A DNA stretch of 5,913 nt from Pseudomonadota bacterium (lineage in GTDB: Bacteria; Pseudomonadota; Alphaproteobacteria; Caulobacterales; Caulobacteraceae), in assembly GCA_023390245.1 (NCBI GenBank), contig JAEWDF010000012.1, positions 1 through 5,913 on the forward strand. Direction: 5' to 3'. The notes under the pieces were generated by a model that ran no database searches, had not been told where the DNA came from, and saw nothing but the letters and a program-made list of their open reading frames with translations. Within the stretch, counting starts at the first letter, position 1, and each line of letters starts with the position of its first letter. The translations under genes and the position numbers were made by a program. Positions 5,654 to 5,913 of the stretch are shown here, piece after piece.

Positions 5654-5784
5654 AAGAGCCCCTCCGTCTCTCCGCTCCGCTCCGAGCCACCTCCCCACAA
5701 AGTGGGGAGGAGACAGAACGCACGCCTCAATGTCTCCTCCCCGCTTCGCGGGGAGGGGGACCGCGAAGCGGTGGAGGGGCTCTT
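5654..5784. repeat. Repeat element C: inverted REP-like pair upstream of serS
   Basis: The outer ends AAGAGCCCCTCC (5654-5665) and GGAGGGGCTCTT (5773-5784) are a perfect 12-bp inverted repeat. The inner ends GGGGAGGAGACA (5704-5715) and its complement (5731-5742) are another exact 12-bp pair around a 15-bp spacer. Each half also has a 9-bp hairpin: CCTCCCCAC-aaa-GTGGGGAGG (5690-5710) and CCTCCCCGC-ttc-GCGGGGAGG (5736-5756), plus ACCGC-gaa-GCGGT (5760-5772). The stem-plus-gaa-stem layout is the same as in element A, so A and C belong to one family. It lies 64 bp upstream of the proposed serS -35 box. Confidence 0.8.
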
Positions 5785-5913
5785 GCAACGCCTCCGATGT
5801 CAGGAAGATCGCGCCAACCCTAAAACCTGGCCGCACAAACCCCCGCCTTCCCAACCCCTTGCGAGATTCTCGCCCCCATCTCCCCGCCTGAGTTTGAAAC
5901 CGCCCCATAATCC
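5785..5913. other. Intergenic DNA with no recognised gene
   Basis: Together with the promoter and repeats, 5528-5913 forms a 386-bp stretch without a supportable gene. In 5785-5913 no frame on either strand resembles a known protein end or start, and no tRNA cloverleaf is seen. A weak hairpin, GCGAG-att-CTCGC (5861-5873), has no T-run beside it. In related genomes a tat gene is sometimes found upstream of serS (recalled), but nothing here shows its end. Confidence 0.5.

Noticed and set aside
5594..5784. CRISPR array
   Set aside because: The repeats are inverted and palindromic, diverged, and not evenly spaced with unique spacers. No cas gene is present.
5528..5908. 127-codon N-terminal extension of serS
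   Set aside because: The frame happens to be open, but it passes through the REP-like repeats and has no SerRS similarity. The family starts at MHDIRAIREN (5527).
5785..5913. tRNA gene or the end of a tat gene upstream of serS
   Set aside because: No cloverleaf, anticodon arm or conserved TatC C-terminus can be recognised in either strand.

Overview
The window is GC-rich, compactly coded DNA, most likely from an alphaproteobacterium of the Caulobacterales (Caulobacter/Brevundimonas type). The grounds are the very high GC, the SerS–SurE–Pcm gene order on one strand, the sequence style of these proteins, and intergenic palindromes with a CCCCGCGAAAGCGGGG core. The genus assignment is inference. 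All six genes are chromosomal housekeeping or accessory types. There is no tRNA, rRNA, CRISPR array, transposase or phage gene.

Layout from left to right: (1) 1-403, minus: the first 134 codons of a small multi-TM membrane protein that runs off the left edge. (2) 470-1780, minus: rarA, a AAA+ replication-associated recombination ATPase. (3) 1853-2272, plus: a single-domain VOC/PhnB-like protein, divergent from rarA across 72 bp. (4) 2269-2913, minus: pcm, protein-L-isoaspartate O-methyltransferase. Its stop codon overlaps that of the VOC gene inside one CTAG palindrome. (5) 3050-3844, minus: surE, a survival-protein nucleotidase. (6) 3986-5527, minus: serS, seryl-tRNA synthetase. (7) 5528-5913: a non-coding upstream region with a candidate serS promoter and repeat sequence.

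serS, surE and pcm read in that order on the minus strand and look like one transcription unit linking translation with stationary-phase damage repair (isoaspartyl protein repair and nucleotide hydrolysis). The unusual feature is that both spacers inside this unit, and the region just upstream of serS, are each filled by an inverted-repeat element of about 130 bp. The surE and pcm ribosome binding sites lie at the edge of, or inside, these elements. For pcm, the Shine-Dalgarno is one arm of a perfect 9-bp hairpin placed before a TTG start.

The most striking observation is inside serS. About 70-75 extra residues (roughly 231-309 of 513) sit between the motif-1 region and the serine-binding TAE motif. 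They are encoded by DNA of about 50% GC in a gene whose flanks are above 70%. All catalytic motifs around the insert are intact, so the enzyme is probably functional and carries an acquired, charged helical insertion of unknown role.
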